NCBI GenBank assembly: GCA_904502265.1
Contig: CAJGDT010000105.1
Location: 1-5,958, forward strand
Direction: 5' to 3'
DNA from: an uncultured Barnesiella sp.
Lineage (GTDB): Bacteria > Bacteroidota > Bacteroidia > Bacteroidales > Barnesiellaceae_A
Length of the DNA: 5,958 bases
The position numbers and the translations under genes are program-made. Of the stretch, positions 1 through 5,958 are shown piece after piece. The notes under the pieces are model-generated. The model was not told the origin of the DNA, did not search any database, and saw only the letters and a list, made by a program, of their open reading frames with translations. Every line of letters begins with the position of its first letter. Position 1 is the first letter of the stretch.

Positions 1-2
1 CT

Positions 3-194
3 ACAGCGACACTTGCCATAGCCACTCGCAATATTGGTGCTACAAAGGCTTCGGTGTTGGGCGTGTTTGAGCCTATAACGGCTATCCTTGTAGGTACGCT
101 TGTCTTTGGAGAAGCGCTTACTGCTAACATTGTGGTAGGTATTGTTATAGCAATTGTAGCAGTCGCATTTATGATATTGGTGACAAAACGTTAA
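3..194 (+). CDS. EamA/DMT-family transporter, C-terminal fragment (5' end outside window)
   Basis: This is the last 63 codons of a gene that enters from the left in frame 3 and ends at TAA 192-194. The visible protein holds two hydrophobic helices: one around VFEPITAILVGTLVFGEAL and a last one around NIVVGIVIAIVAVAFMILV, followed by a short basic tail (TKR). An 'EP-ta-l-g-l-f-GE' segment followed by a final helix is the hallmark end of the second EamA repeat in the drug/metabolite transporter superfamily, which are inner-membrane permeases with ten helices. The preceding residues (IATRNIGATKASVLGVFEP) fit the loop and helix before that motif. The substrate cannot be told from this fragment; EamA proteins export or import amino acids, nucleosides and other small metabolites. 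The family call is fairly safe, but any more specific name would be a guess. Confidence 0.85.
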   Translation, partial: TATLAIATRNIGATKASVLGVFEPITAILVGTLVFGEALTANIVVGIVIAIVAVAFMILVTKR

Positions 195-210
195 GTATTA
201 TCATAAAGTA

Positions 211-246
211 ATGGGGCTGATTCGTATGTGTACGAGTCAGCCCCAT
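211..246 (+). terminator. Strong hairpin terminator between convergent genes
   Basis: Positions 211-226 (ATGGGGCTGATTCGTA) pair with 231-246 (TACGAGTCAGCCCCAT) over 16 bp with a single G-U wobble, around the 4-nt loop TGTG. The stem starts 16 nt after the stop of the EamA gene and is followed on the + strand by a moderately T-rich stretch (TTGTTGGTT). It also lies 25 nt beyond the stop of the minus-strand Smr gene, so it could serve both convergent transcripts, although the minus-strand side has no clean T-run. Confidence 0.8.
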
Positions 247-271
247 TTGTTGGTTACGTTATGTCGCTCTG

Positions 272-1348
272 TTAACGAATTGTTACCATTGTAGCTCCAA
301 ATCCGTACTCGCGGAACGATGCGTCTTGGCAATTGTATTCTTTGTATTTGGTGCGCAATTCATCGAGAATGGCACGACGTAGTGTGCCTTCGCCCTTGCC
401 GTGAATAAACACGATGCGTTGCCCTTTATTATTGCGGTTGTCGGCAAGAACCTTGCGGAAGGTGTCCATTTGATACTCCAGCATTTCGCCGTTGCTCATG
501 CCTGCAGTGCTGTCGAGTAGGGCATTGATGTGGAGATCTATCTCGATAATCTCGTTAGGCTGTTGCTTGGGCTTGCTTATGTGGGGGCGATTGATAGCCT
601 CCGAGCGGTTTTTCTCGCCCATGGCACGAGCCAAGTCATCGGTATTGACAACCAATGGGCGTATGGGAGTATCGTTCTTGACCAAGTCGATAATGAGTGC
701 CGGCTCGTCGTAATAGAGGTTCGCGCGGAAACTGTGCAACTTGTAGAGTTTAACGGGGTCAAATCGCATCTCTATTACACCCGGATTCTTGGCCTTATAA
801 TGTTTGCCTTGTTTGAATGCAATGTATTGAAATCCTATGCGTTGCAAAGAGTTGATTTCGTTTTGTTGCAGTTCCTCAAGTTCCATTTGCATGTTGGGCT
901 CTATCACACCGGCATAGCGAGTTCGCCAGCCTTCATCGTCGCGGCTGGTGAAGGTAAAGTATAGGTAATAGTTGCTGTCGTTTACCAAGCAGATGTCGTG
1001 AGCTGTAGTGTTGAGGTGTTTCGGCTCGTGAGGAATAATAGCCAATGCAATGTTGAGTTGCTCACCTTCGGGAGTTTCTTCAATAGGCTCATTGCTCACT
1101 GTTGGGGCAGATGTCGCCTTGCGAGGCTCGTCTTTGCTAAAAGTAGCCGCAGTGAATACGGTGCGTACTTCGGGCTGTTTCTTCTCGGGTTTAGCAGGCT
1201 CAACTACCACACACTCGCGTATGAGTACCGGTGTTTCAAATCCGTCAGGCTCCTCTACATAAGCCATGTCGCGGTCTATCTTGCGTACGACACCGCCACC
1301 AACTGCGTTGAGGAATCGTACTTTATCTCCAATATTAAGTGTTGCCAT
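272..1348 (-). CDS. DUF2027-like protein with C-terminal Smr domain
   Basis: The gene encodes a 358-residue cytoplasmic protein with no signal peptide or membrane segment. Residues 1-50 form a small beta-rich module (GDKVRFLNAVGGGVVRKID) that resembles a KOW/Tudor-like barrel. Residues 51-95 are a K/E/P-rich linker. Residues 96-230 are a beta-rich middle domain that I assign to the DUF2027 family of Bacteroidota from memory of its architecture. A second linker (about 231-265) leads to a Smr domain at 268-358. The Smr signatures are plain: DLH at 271-273, HGKGEGTLR at 316-324 and the closing GFGATMV at 349-355. Smr domains occur at the end of MutS2 and in stand-alone proteins, where some bind or nick nucleic acids; here no MutS ATPase is present. 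ATG (1346-1348) is preferred because it starts the conserved N-terminal module and lies about 22 nt after a good -7 element. The real role in this phylum is unknown to me; action on nucleic acid or ribosomes is an inference from the Smr domain. Confidence 0.9.
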   Translation of the reverse strand: MATLNIGDKVRFLNAVGGGVVRKIDRDMAYVEEPDGFETPVLIRECVVVEPAKPEKKQPEVRTVFTAATFSKDEPRKATSAPTVSNEPIEETPEGEQLNIALAIIPHEPKHLNTTAHDICLVNDSNYYLYFTFTSRDDEGWRTRYAGVIEPNMQMELEELQQNEINSLQRIGFQYIAFKQGKHYKAKNPGVIEMRFDPVKLYKLHSFRANLYYDEPALIIDLVKNDTPIRPLVVNTDDLARAMGEKNRSEAINRPHISKPKQQPNEIIEIDLHINALLDSTAGMSNGEMLEYQMDTFRKVLADNRNNKGQRIVFIHGKGEGTLRRAILDELRTKYKEYNCQDASFREYGFGATMVTIR

Positions 1349-1370
1349 AATCTTGTATTTTTATTTTGAG

Positions 1371-1404
1371 CAAAGGTAATAACAAACGCTCAAGAAATAT
1401 GAAA
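1371..1404 (-). promoter_or_regulatory. Putative Bacteroides-type promoter of the DUF2027-Smr gene
   Basis: Read on the minus strand, 1378 to 1371 is TACCTTTG, an exact match to the TAnnTTTG -7 consensus of the Bacteroidota primary sigma factor. A weaker -33 candidate, TTTC (1404 to 1401), lies 22 nt upstream. Transcription would start near 1364, leaving a leader of roughly 16 nt with no Shine-Dalgarno sequence. The -7 match is good, the -33 match is poor. Confidence 0.5.
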
Positions 1405-1479
1405 CTTGTTTCAATATTTTTTACAGTGGGTGTATCATTCCTTTGCGATCTACTTCAAATATAATATCCTGGGCAGATT

Positions 1480-1517
1480 AAAAAAAGAGGAGATAGGCGT
1501 TGATGGCTTATCTCCTC
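1480..1517 (-). terminator. Intrinsic terminator of the lipoprotein gene
   Basis: On the minus strand, GAGGAGATAAGC (1517 to 1506) pairs with GCCTATCTCCTC (1498 to 1487) over 12 bp with one wobble, around a 7-nt loop, and is followed directly by seven T residues (1486 to 1480). It starts about 21 nt beyond the stop of the lipoprotein gene. This is a textbook intrinsic terminator, and it separates the lipoprotein transcript from the downstream DUF2027-Smr gene, which has its own promoter. Confidence 0.88.
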
Positions 1518-1538
1518 GTGATTATGTAATCTAATTTG

Positions 1539-2030
1539 TTATTTTACACGACGATATGTAATCCACGACTCATACTCCTCGTAACCACTGTTATCTTCCA
1601 TAAATCCACTGTCATTCATATAGAAAATCATAGTGTCGTCATCCTTGAAACTAACAGTGACAGTGTTGGTATAGTCGCCAGTAATGAGCAGAGATGTAAA
1701 TTGGTCGCCTTTGATGCTGTAGGGGAAGGGGATGTTGAGCAACTCTTGCGACTCCTCGTCGCCTATCTCAATTGCCGAAATTGCCAATGGGGTGATGCGT
1801 AGTATACTCCAATCCTCGCTTCCGGGTATAATGTCGTAGCTGTTTTCGTATGTGTTCATTTCCGATTGAGTGCCGTCTTCATTATAATACCACCACATGT
1901 CCGACTCGGTTATGTGTACTGTTTCCCAGTCTCCTATCATTTTGCTTGCGTTCGAATTAGGGTCTAAGACGCAGCTATTTAGTGATAAAACAAGGGTGAT
2001 AATACCCCAGATAAAAAATAACTTTTTCAT
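1539..2030 (-). CDS. Small acidic lipoprotein, possibly lipocalin-like
   Basis: The gene encodes 163 residues beginning with a lipoprotein signal peptide: basic MKK, a hydrophobic core (LFFIWGIITLVL) and the lipobox LNSC with Cys20 as the predicted lipidation site. The mature chain of 144 residues is acidic and beta-rich. An early GDWE (33-36) after a short linker, followed by alternating strands that end in a basic tail (YRRVK), resembles the lipocalin-like small lipoproteins common in Bacteroidota, but I cannot name a family with certainty. Residues after Cys20 (VLDPN) do not form a clear acidic surface-export signal of the Bacteroidetes type, so a periplasm-facing location is as likely as a surface one. 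The gene stands alone, with its own terminator and a separate putative promoter. The start is fixed by the signal peptide. The function is unknown. Confidence 0.85.
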   Translation of the reverse strand: MKKLFFIWGIITLVLSLNSCVLDPNSNASKMIGDWETVHITESDMWWYYNEDGTQSEMNTYENSYDIIPGSEDWSILRITPLAISAIEIGDEESQELLNIPFPYSIKGDQFTSLLITGDYTNTVTVSFKDDDTMIFYMNDSGFMEDNSGYEEYESWITYRRVK

Positions 2031-2178
2031 AGTTTATAGATTTTTGATTTTTCGCATGTAAAAATACACAAAATAATCTTTGTTGTGTATGTTCTATCAA
2101 GTATTTTTTTGCTGCTTTTTTGTTGTATGTTAAAAAATGTAAAGTTAGAAATTTATTGTTTTATTTTGTAAAGTGTAG
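2031..2178. other. AT-rich divergent intergenic region with short direct repeats
   Basis: This stretch separates the minus-strand lipoprotein gene from the plus-strand ATPase promoter. It is rich in T-runs and holds no credible reading frame. Two pairs of short imperfect direct repeats are visible: TTTGTTGTGTATGTT (2079-2093) with TTTGTTGTATGTT (2119-2131), and TGTAAAGTTAG (2138-2148) with TGTAAAGTGTAG (2167-2178). The second copy of the latter pair ends exactly where the -33 element of the ATPase promoter begins, so it is placed where an operator could act. No known binding motif is recognised. Confidence 0.4.
2069..2100 (-). promoter_or_regulatory. Possible promoter of the lipoprotein gene
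   Basis: On the minus strand, 2076 to 2069 reads TTATTTTG, one mismatch from TAnnTTTG. A TTG at 2100 to 2098 lies 21 nt upstream as a -33 candidate. It would give a leader of about 30 nt before the ATG at 2030. The region is very AT-rich, so near matches are expected by chance. Confidence 0.35.
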
Positions 2179-2210
2179 TTGGCAAATTAGGTATATAATT
2201 CTTATATTTG
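2179..2210 (+). promoter_or_regulatory. Putative Bacteroides-type promoter of the ATPase (and possibly nifJ)
   Basis: TATATTTG at 2203-2210 matches TAnnTTTG exactly, and TTGG at 2179-2182 is a reasonable -33 element 20 nt upstream. Transcription would begin near 2216-2217. This is the best-formed promoter in the window and it decides the start of the downstream gene, because a TTG codon at 2208-2210 lies inside the -7 element and would not be in the transcript. Confidence 0.6.
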
Positions 2211-2240
2211 CAAAGAATTTTTCTTAAGATTAGTGGTGTA

Positions 2241-3422
2241 GTGGAATCGTTTTACAGAACACATAGCTATCTGTTGGAGCACTTGGGCAATCCTGTCCGA
2301 CGTGAGTTGATGCGTGAAATAGATTGGTCGCATCGTCTCATAGGTATCAAGGGTAGCCGTGGTGTTGGTAAGACTACCTTTTTGCTGCAGTACGCACGTG
2401 AGAATTTCAAGACCGACGATCGTGTTTGTCTCTACATCAATCTCAATAATCTATATTTTACAGATCACTCGCTGGTAGATTTTGCTTCAGACTTTTATAA
2501 GCAAGGAGGTCGAGTGTTGCTTATTGATCAAGTCTTTAAGTATCCGGGATGGAGTGAGGCATTGCGTGCTTGTCACGATATGCTACCCGAGTTGCAGATA
2601 ATATTTACCGGCTCGACCGTGATGCGACTGAAAGAAGAGAACCCCTTGCTCGATGGACTTGTAGCGTCTTACAATTTGCGCGGTTTCTCGTTCCGTGAGT
2701 ACCTCAATATCAAGACCGGCATGCTGTTCCGTCCTTATACTTTTGAGGAGATTATGGAAAATCATGCTACCATAGCGCGAGCTATATCGGGCCGTGTCAA
2801 TCCTCTTGAATATTTCGATGGTTACTTGCATCATGGCTATTATCCATTCTTTCTTGAAAAGAGTAATTTTTCGGAAAATCTTATCAAGACAATCAATATG
2901 ATAATGGAGGTAGATATTCTCTTGCTTAAACAGTTGGAGTTGTCTTATCTACCCAAGTTGCGCCGTTTGTTCTACCTTATCATCAAGCGTGTGCCCGGAG
3001 CCGTTAATGTGAGCAAGTTGAGCCAGGAGACACAAATATCGCGCGCTACGGTAATGAACTATATCAAGTGTTTCAAGGATGCACGTCTCATCAATATGTT
3101 GTATCGTGAGGGCGAGGCCTATCCTCAGAAACCTGCCATGTTGTACTTGCACAATACCAATCTTATATATTCAAATCGCTCAATGACGGTAGATAGGCAA
3201 GCCGTGTGCGAAACGTTTTTCTATCATGCTTTGCATTGTAATCATCGCCTTAATATGGGCGCTAACAGTGTGCGCTTTATTGTAGATGGTGAGCATCCTT
3301 TCCGTATTATATCGCAACAAGCCAAGTCGCGTATGGGAGGTGATATGAACTATGTAATAGACGGATTGGTAGTAGGGCATGATAATATTATACCCTTGTG
3401 GTTGTTCGGATTTTTATATTGA
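2241..3422 (+). CDS. AAA-family ATPase with winged-helix and DUF4143-like C-terminal part
   Basis: I take GTG 2241 as the start (393 residues, beginning MESFYRTHSYLLEHL). The frame is open upstream to TTG 2208, but that codon sits within the putative -7 promoter element; the first ATG (2310) would cut off the conserved-looking N-terminal helix. Numbered from GTG, the Walker A is GSRGVGKTT (38-46, Lys44), the Walker B is VLLIDQ (92-97), and FTGST (122-126) fits sensor 1. Residues about 254-289 (VNVSKLSQETQISRATVMNYIKCFKDARLINML) form a winged-helix/HTH unit, and the tail ends in PLWLFGFLY. This order matches the AAA_14/DUF4143 ATPases that are abundant in Bacteroidota and whose cellular role is mostly unknown. 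The acidic residue after the Walker B Asp is replaced by Gln97. The C-terminal nuclease-like fold typical of DUF4143 seems degenerate: I cannot see the usual D-ExK set. No signal peptide or membrane segment. It lies 32 bp upstream of nifJ and may share its transcript. Confidence 0.87.
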   Translation: MESFYRTHSYLLEHLGNPVRRELMREIDWSHRLIGIKGSRGVGKTTFLLQYARENFKTDDRVCLYINLNNLYFTDHSLVDFASDFYKQGGRVLLIDQVFKYPGWSEALRACHDMLPELQIIFTGSTVMRLKEENPLLDGLVASYNLRGFSFREYLNIKTGMLFRPYTFEEIMENHATIARAISGRVNPLEYFDGYLHHGYYPFFLEKSNFSENLIKTINMIMEVDILLLKQLELSYLPKLRRLFYLIIKRVPGAVNVSKLSQETQISRATVMNYIKCFKDARLINMLYREGEAYPQKPAMLYLHNTNLIYSNRSMTVDRQAVCETFFYHALHCNHRLNMGANSVRFIVDGEHPFRIISQQAKSRMGGDMNYVIDGLVVGHDNIIPLWLFGFLY

Positions 3423-3454
3423 AAAAAACATACAATACCTAATATTTATAGAAT

Positions 3455-5958
3455 ATGAGTAAAGAAAAAAAATTTTTGACTTGTGATGGTAACCAAGCTG
3501 CTGCGCATATCTCGTATATGTTCTCAGAAGTAGCTGCTATTTATCCCATCACACCTTCGTCTACAATGGCTGAGTATGTAGATGAGTGGGCTGCTGCCGG
3601 ACGTAAAAACATCTTCGGTGAGACAGTTCTTGTTCAAGAGATGCAATCGGAAGGTGGTGCTGCCGGTGCTTTGCACGGTTCATTGCACGCCGGTGCATTG
3701 ACTACCACTTATACTGCATCGCAAGGTCTTTTGTTGATGATCCCCAACATGTATAAGATTGCCGGTGAAATGTTGCCCACAGTATTCCACGTGTCGGCTC
3801 GTACATTGGCTTCGCACGCCTTGAGTATCTTCGGTGATCACCAAGACGTTATGGCATGTCGTCAAACAGGTTTCGCTATGTTGGCCGAAGGTTCGGTACA
3901 AGAGGTTATGGACTTGGCCGGTGTTGCTCACTTGGCTACTATCGAGTCGCACATCCCCTTCATCAACTTCTTCGATGGTTTCCGTACATCGCACGAGATA
4001 CAAAAAATTGAAGTTATCGACCAAGAGGATCTCGCACCCCTTGTAAATCAAGAGGGTCTTGCTGCATTCCGTCGTCGTGCTCTCAACCCCGATGCTCCTA
4101 TTGCTCGTGGTTTGGCTGAGAATGGTGACGTATTCTTCCAACACCGTGAGTCTTGCAACAAGGCATACGAGGCTGTTCCCGAGATTGTAGAGAAGTACAT
4201 GAACGAAATCTACAAAATCACCGGTCGCAAATATAACTTGTTCGACTACTATGGTGCTGAGGATGCTGAGCGCGTAATCATCGCTATGGGTTCGGGTACA
4301 GAGGCTATCCGCGAGGCTGTTGACTACCTCGTAGCTCAAGGCGAGAAGGTAGGTCTTGTGGCTGTTCACTTGTATCGTCCCTTCTCTGCTAAGCACTTCT
4401 TGGCTGCTGTTCCTGCTACAGCTAAACGTATTGCTGTACTCGACCGTACCAAAGAGCCCGGTGCTACTGCCGAGCCTCTCTTCCTCGATGTTAAAGAGTG
4501 CTTCTATGGCAAAGAAAATGCGCCTCTTATCGTAGGCGGTCGCTATGGTTTGGCTTCAAAGGATACTACTCCTGCTCAAATCCTTGCGGTTTACGAGAAC
4601 TTGGCTATGGCTCAACCCAAAGATCACTTCACTCTCGGTATCGTAGACGACGTAACATTTACATCACTCCCCTTGAAAGAGGAAATCGCTCTTGGTGGTG
4701 AGGGTATGTATGAGGCTAAGTTCTACGGTTTGGGTGCTGATGGTACTGTAGGTGCTAACAAGAACTCTATCAAGATTATCGGTGATAACACCAACAAATA
4801 TTGCCAAGCATACTTCGCTTATGACTCAAAGAAATCGGGTGGTTTCACTTGTTCACACCTTCGTTTCGGTGACGATCCCATCCGTTCTACTTACTTGGTA
4901 AATACTCCCAACTTTGTTGCTTGCCACGTACAAGCATACTTGAACATGTATGACGTAACTCGTGGTTTGCGCGAGAACGGTACATTCTTGCTCAACACAG
5001 TGTGGAGTGGCGAGGAGTTGGCTAAACACCTTCCCAACCGCGTTAAACGTTACTTCGCTGAGAAGAACATCACTGTTTACTACATCAACGCTACACAAAT
5101 TGCACAAGAGATAGGTCTTGGTAACCGTACCAATACTATCCTCCAATCAGCATTCTTCCGCATCACCGAGGTTATCCCCGTTGATTTGGCTATCGAGCAA
5201 ATGAAGAAATTCATCGTTAAGTCTTATGGTAAGAAGGGTGAGGATGTTGTTAACAAGAACTATGCAGCTGTTGACCGTGGTAATGAGTACAAGCAACTCG
5301 CTATCGATCCCGCTTGGGCTTCGCTTGCCGATGATGCTGCTGTTGAAAACAACGATCCTGAATTCATCAACAAGGTGGTACGTCCCATCAACGCTCAAGA
5401 TGGTGACTTGCTCAAGGTTTCGGACTTCGTAGGTTACGAAGACGGTGCTTGGGAAGCCGGTACTGCTAAATACGAAAAACGCGGTGTAGCTGCTTTCGTT
5501 CCTACTTGGAATGCTGCTAACTGTATCCAATGTAACAAGTGTGCATTTGTATGTCCTCACGCTTGTGTACGTCCCTTCGTGCTCGACGAGCAAGAGTTGG
5601 CCGGTGCTAACTTTGAGACTATCGAGATGAAAGCTCCTGCAACTATGAAGGGTATGCACTTCCGCATGCAAGTGAGTGTACTCGACTGTCTTGGTTGCGG
5701 TAACTGTGCCGACGTATGTCCCGGTAACAAAGAGGGTAAAGCTCTTACAATGGTGGCTCTCGAAGGCGAACTTCCCGAGGCAGCTAACTGGGATTACTGC
5801 GTGAAGAACGTTAAGAGCAAGCAAAATCTCGTTGATGTGAAGAGCAATCCCAAGAACTCACAATTTGCTACTCCTTTGTTTGAGTTCTCTGGTGCATGTT
5901 CTGGTTGCGGTGAGACTCCCTATGTGAAACTTCTCACTCAACTCTTCGGTGAGCGCGA
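3455..5958 (+). CDS. nifJ: Pyruvate:ferredoxin (flavodoxin) oxidoreductase, N-terminal 834 residues (3' end outside window)
   Basis: The product catalyses CoA-dependent oxidative decarboxylation of pyruvate to acetyl-CoA and CO2, passing electrons to ferredoxin or flavodoxin; it is a cytoplasmic, thiamine-diphosphate and iron-sulfur enzyme of anaerobes. The frame from ATG 3455 stays open to the window edge, about 70% of the usual 1,170-1,200 residues of the single-chain form. Domain I carries YPITPSSTMAEY (30-41), QEMQSEGGAAG (61-71) and SARTLASHALSIFGDH (114-129); Thr33, Glu66 and Arg116 correspond to the pyruvate/TPP-site residues of the Desulfovibrio africanus enzyme. The gamma-type domain follows around 410-620. 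The ferredoxin-like domain has two complete 4Fe-4S motifs, Cys690/693/696/700 and Cys745/748/751/755. The start of the TPP domain shows FSGACSGCGE, with Cys815 and Cys818 as ligands of the proximal cluster. No frameshift or missing key residue is seen. Codon use is strongly biased (GGT, GCT, CGT, ATC, AAC, GAG), fitting high expression. The start has no Shine-Dalgarno but an AT-rich leader. No other in-frame start is plausible upstream. Confidence 0.97.
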   Translation, partial: MSKEKKFLTCDGNQAAAHISYMFSEVAAIYPITPSSTMAEYVDEWAAAGRKNIFGETVLVQEMQSEGGAAGALHGSLHAGALTTTYTASQGLLLMIPNMYKIAGEMLPTVFHVSARTLASHALSIFGDHQDVMACRQTGFAMLAEGSVQEVMDLAGVAHLATIESHIPFINFFDGFRTSHEIQKIEVIDQEDLAPLVNQEGLAAFRRRALNPDAPIARGLAENGDVFFQHRESCNKAYEAVPEIVEKYMNEIYKITGRKYNLFDYYGAEDAERVIIAMGSGTEAIREAVDYLVAQGEKVGLVAVHLYRPFSAKHFLAAVPATAKRIAVLDRTKEPGATAEPLFLDVKECFYGKENAPLIVGGRYGLASKDTTPAQILAVYENLAMAQPKDHFTLGIVDDVTFTSLPLKEEIALGGEGMYEAKFYGLGADGTVGANKNSIKIIGDNTNKYCQAYFAYDSKKSGGFTCSHLRFGDDPIRSTYLVNTPNFVACHVQAYLNMYDVTRGLRENGTFLLNTVWSGEELAKHLPNRVKRYFAEKNITVYYINATQIAQEIGLGNRTNTILQSAFFRITEVIPVDLAIEQMKKFIVKSYGKKGEDVVNKNYAAVDRGNEYKQLAIDPAWASLADDAAVENNDPEFINKVVRPINAQDGDLLKVSDFVGYEDGAWEAGTAKYEKRGVAAFVPTWNAANCIQCNKCAFVCPHACVRPFVLDEQELAGANFETIEMKAPATMKGMHFRMQVSVLDCLGCGNCADVCPGNKEGKALTMVALEGELPEAANWDYCVKNVKSKQNLVDVKSNPKNSQFATPLFEFSGACSGCGETPYVKLLTQLFGER

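Noticed and set aside
492..1369. Plus-strand open frames (492-713, 530-964, 998-1369, 1050-1262) opposite the Smr gene
   Set aside because: They are shadows of the minus-strand DUF2027-Smr gene, which has recognisable motifs from end to end. The hydrophobic-looking translations have no start context or family resemblance.
1536..1802. Plus-strand frame opposite the lipoprotein gene
   Set aside because: It overlaps the minus-strand gene, which has a clear signal peptide, lipobox and terminator; the shadow frame has none of these.
2116..2137. Hairpin between TTTTTT and AAAAAA in the divergent intergenic region
   Set aside because: The stem would be only six A-T pairs, too weak for a terminator or a structured RNA, and expected by chance in such an AT-rich stretch.
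2583..3380. Minus-strand frames (2583-2834, 2949-3152, 3180-3380) opposite the ATPase gene
   Set aside because: They are short, lack recognisable motifs and lie opposite a well-supported ATPase.
3395..3454. A separate nifJ promoter just upstream of its ATG
   Set aside because: TATATTGA near 3416 and the AT-rich stretch before the ATG only partly resemble TAnnTTTG, and no -33 element is properly spaced. A nifJ-specific promoter is plausible given the codon bias, but this sequence does not show one clearly.
3680..5824. Long open frames antisense to nifJ (3680-4396, 4853-5146, 5147-5824)
   Set aside because: They lie wholly opposite a clear nifJ reading frame with intact cofactor motifs. The biased codon choice of nifJ avoids the sense triplets (TTA, CTA, TCA) that would make antisense stops, which explains the open frames. 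Their translations show no recognisable domain.

Overview
The window looks like a stretch of a Bacteroidota chromosome, most likely order Bacteroidales. Three things suggest this. Putative promoters match the Bacteroides-type -7 element TAnnTTTG rather than a sigma-70 -10 box. Start codons lack a Shine-Dalgarno sequence and sit in AT-rich leaders. The gene families are also typical of the phylum: a DUF2027-Smr fusion, a Bacteroidetes-type AAA ATPase ending in PLWLFGFLY, a short acidic lipoprotein, and a single-chain pyruvate:ferredoxin oxidoreductase. Genus cannot be told from the sequence alone.

Layout from left to right: (1) the 3' end of an EamA/DMT-family transporter on the + strand, closed by a strong hairpin that lies between convergent genes; (2) a minus-strand gene for a DUF2027-like protein with a C-terminal Smr domain, with its own putative promoter; (3) a minus-strand gene for a small lipoprotein with a lipocalin-like look, ending in a clear intrinsic terminator; (4) an AT-rich divergent intergenic region of about 210 bp with putative promoters facing both ways; (5) a plus-strand AAA+ family ATPase with a winged-helix/DUF4143-like C-terminal part; (6) 32 bp further on, the start of nifJ (pyruvate:ferredoxin/flavodoxin oxidoreductase), which runs off the right edge after 834 codons.

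The only functional link the sequence supports is ATPase-nifJ: same strand, short gap, no terminator between them, so they may be co-transcribed. nifJ is central to anaerobic pyruvate oxidation to acetyl-CoA, and its strong codon bias fits high expression. The other genes look like independent transcription units. I see no mobile element, CRISPR array, tRNA or rRNA, and no convincing new system. The most unusual points are the Walker B motif of the ATPase, which has Gln where Glu is usual, and the conflict between its longest possible reading frame and its promoter.
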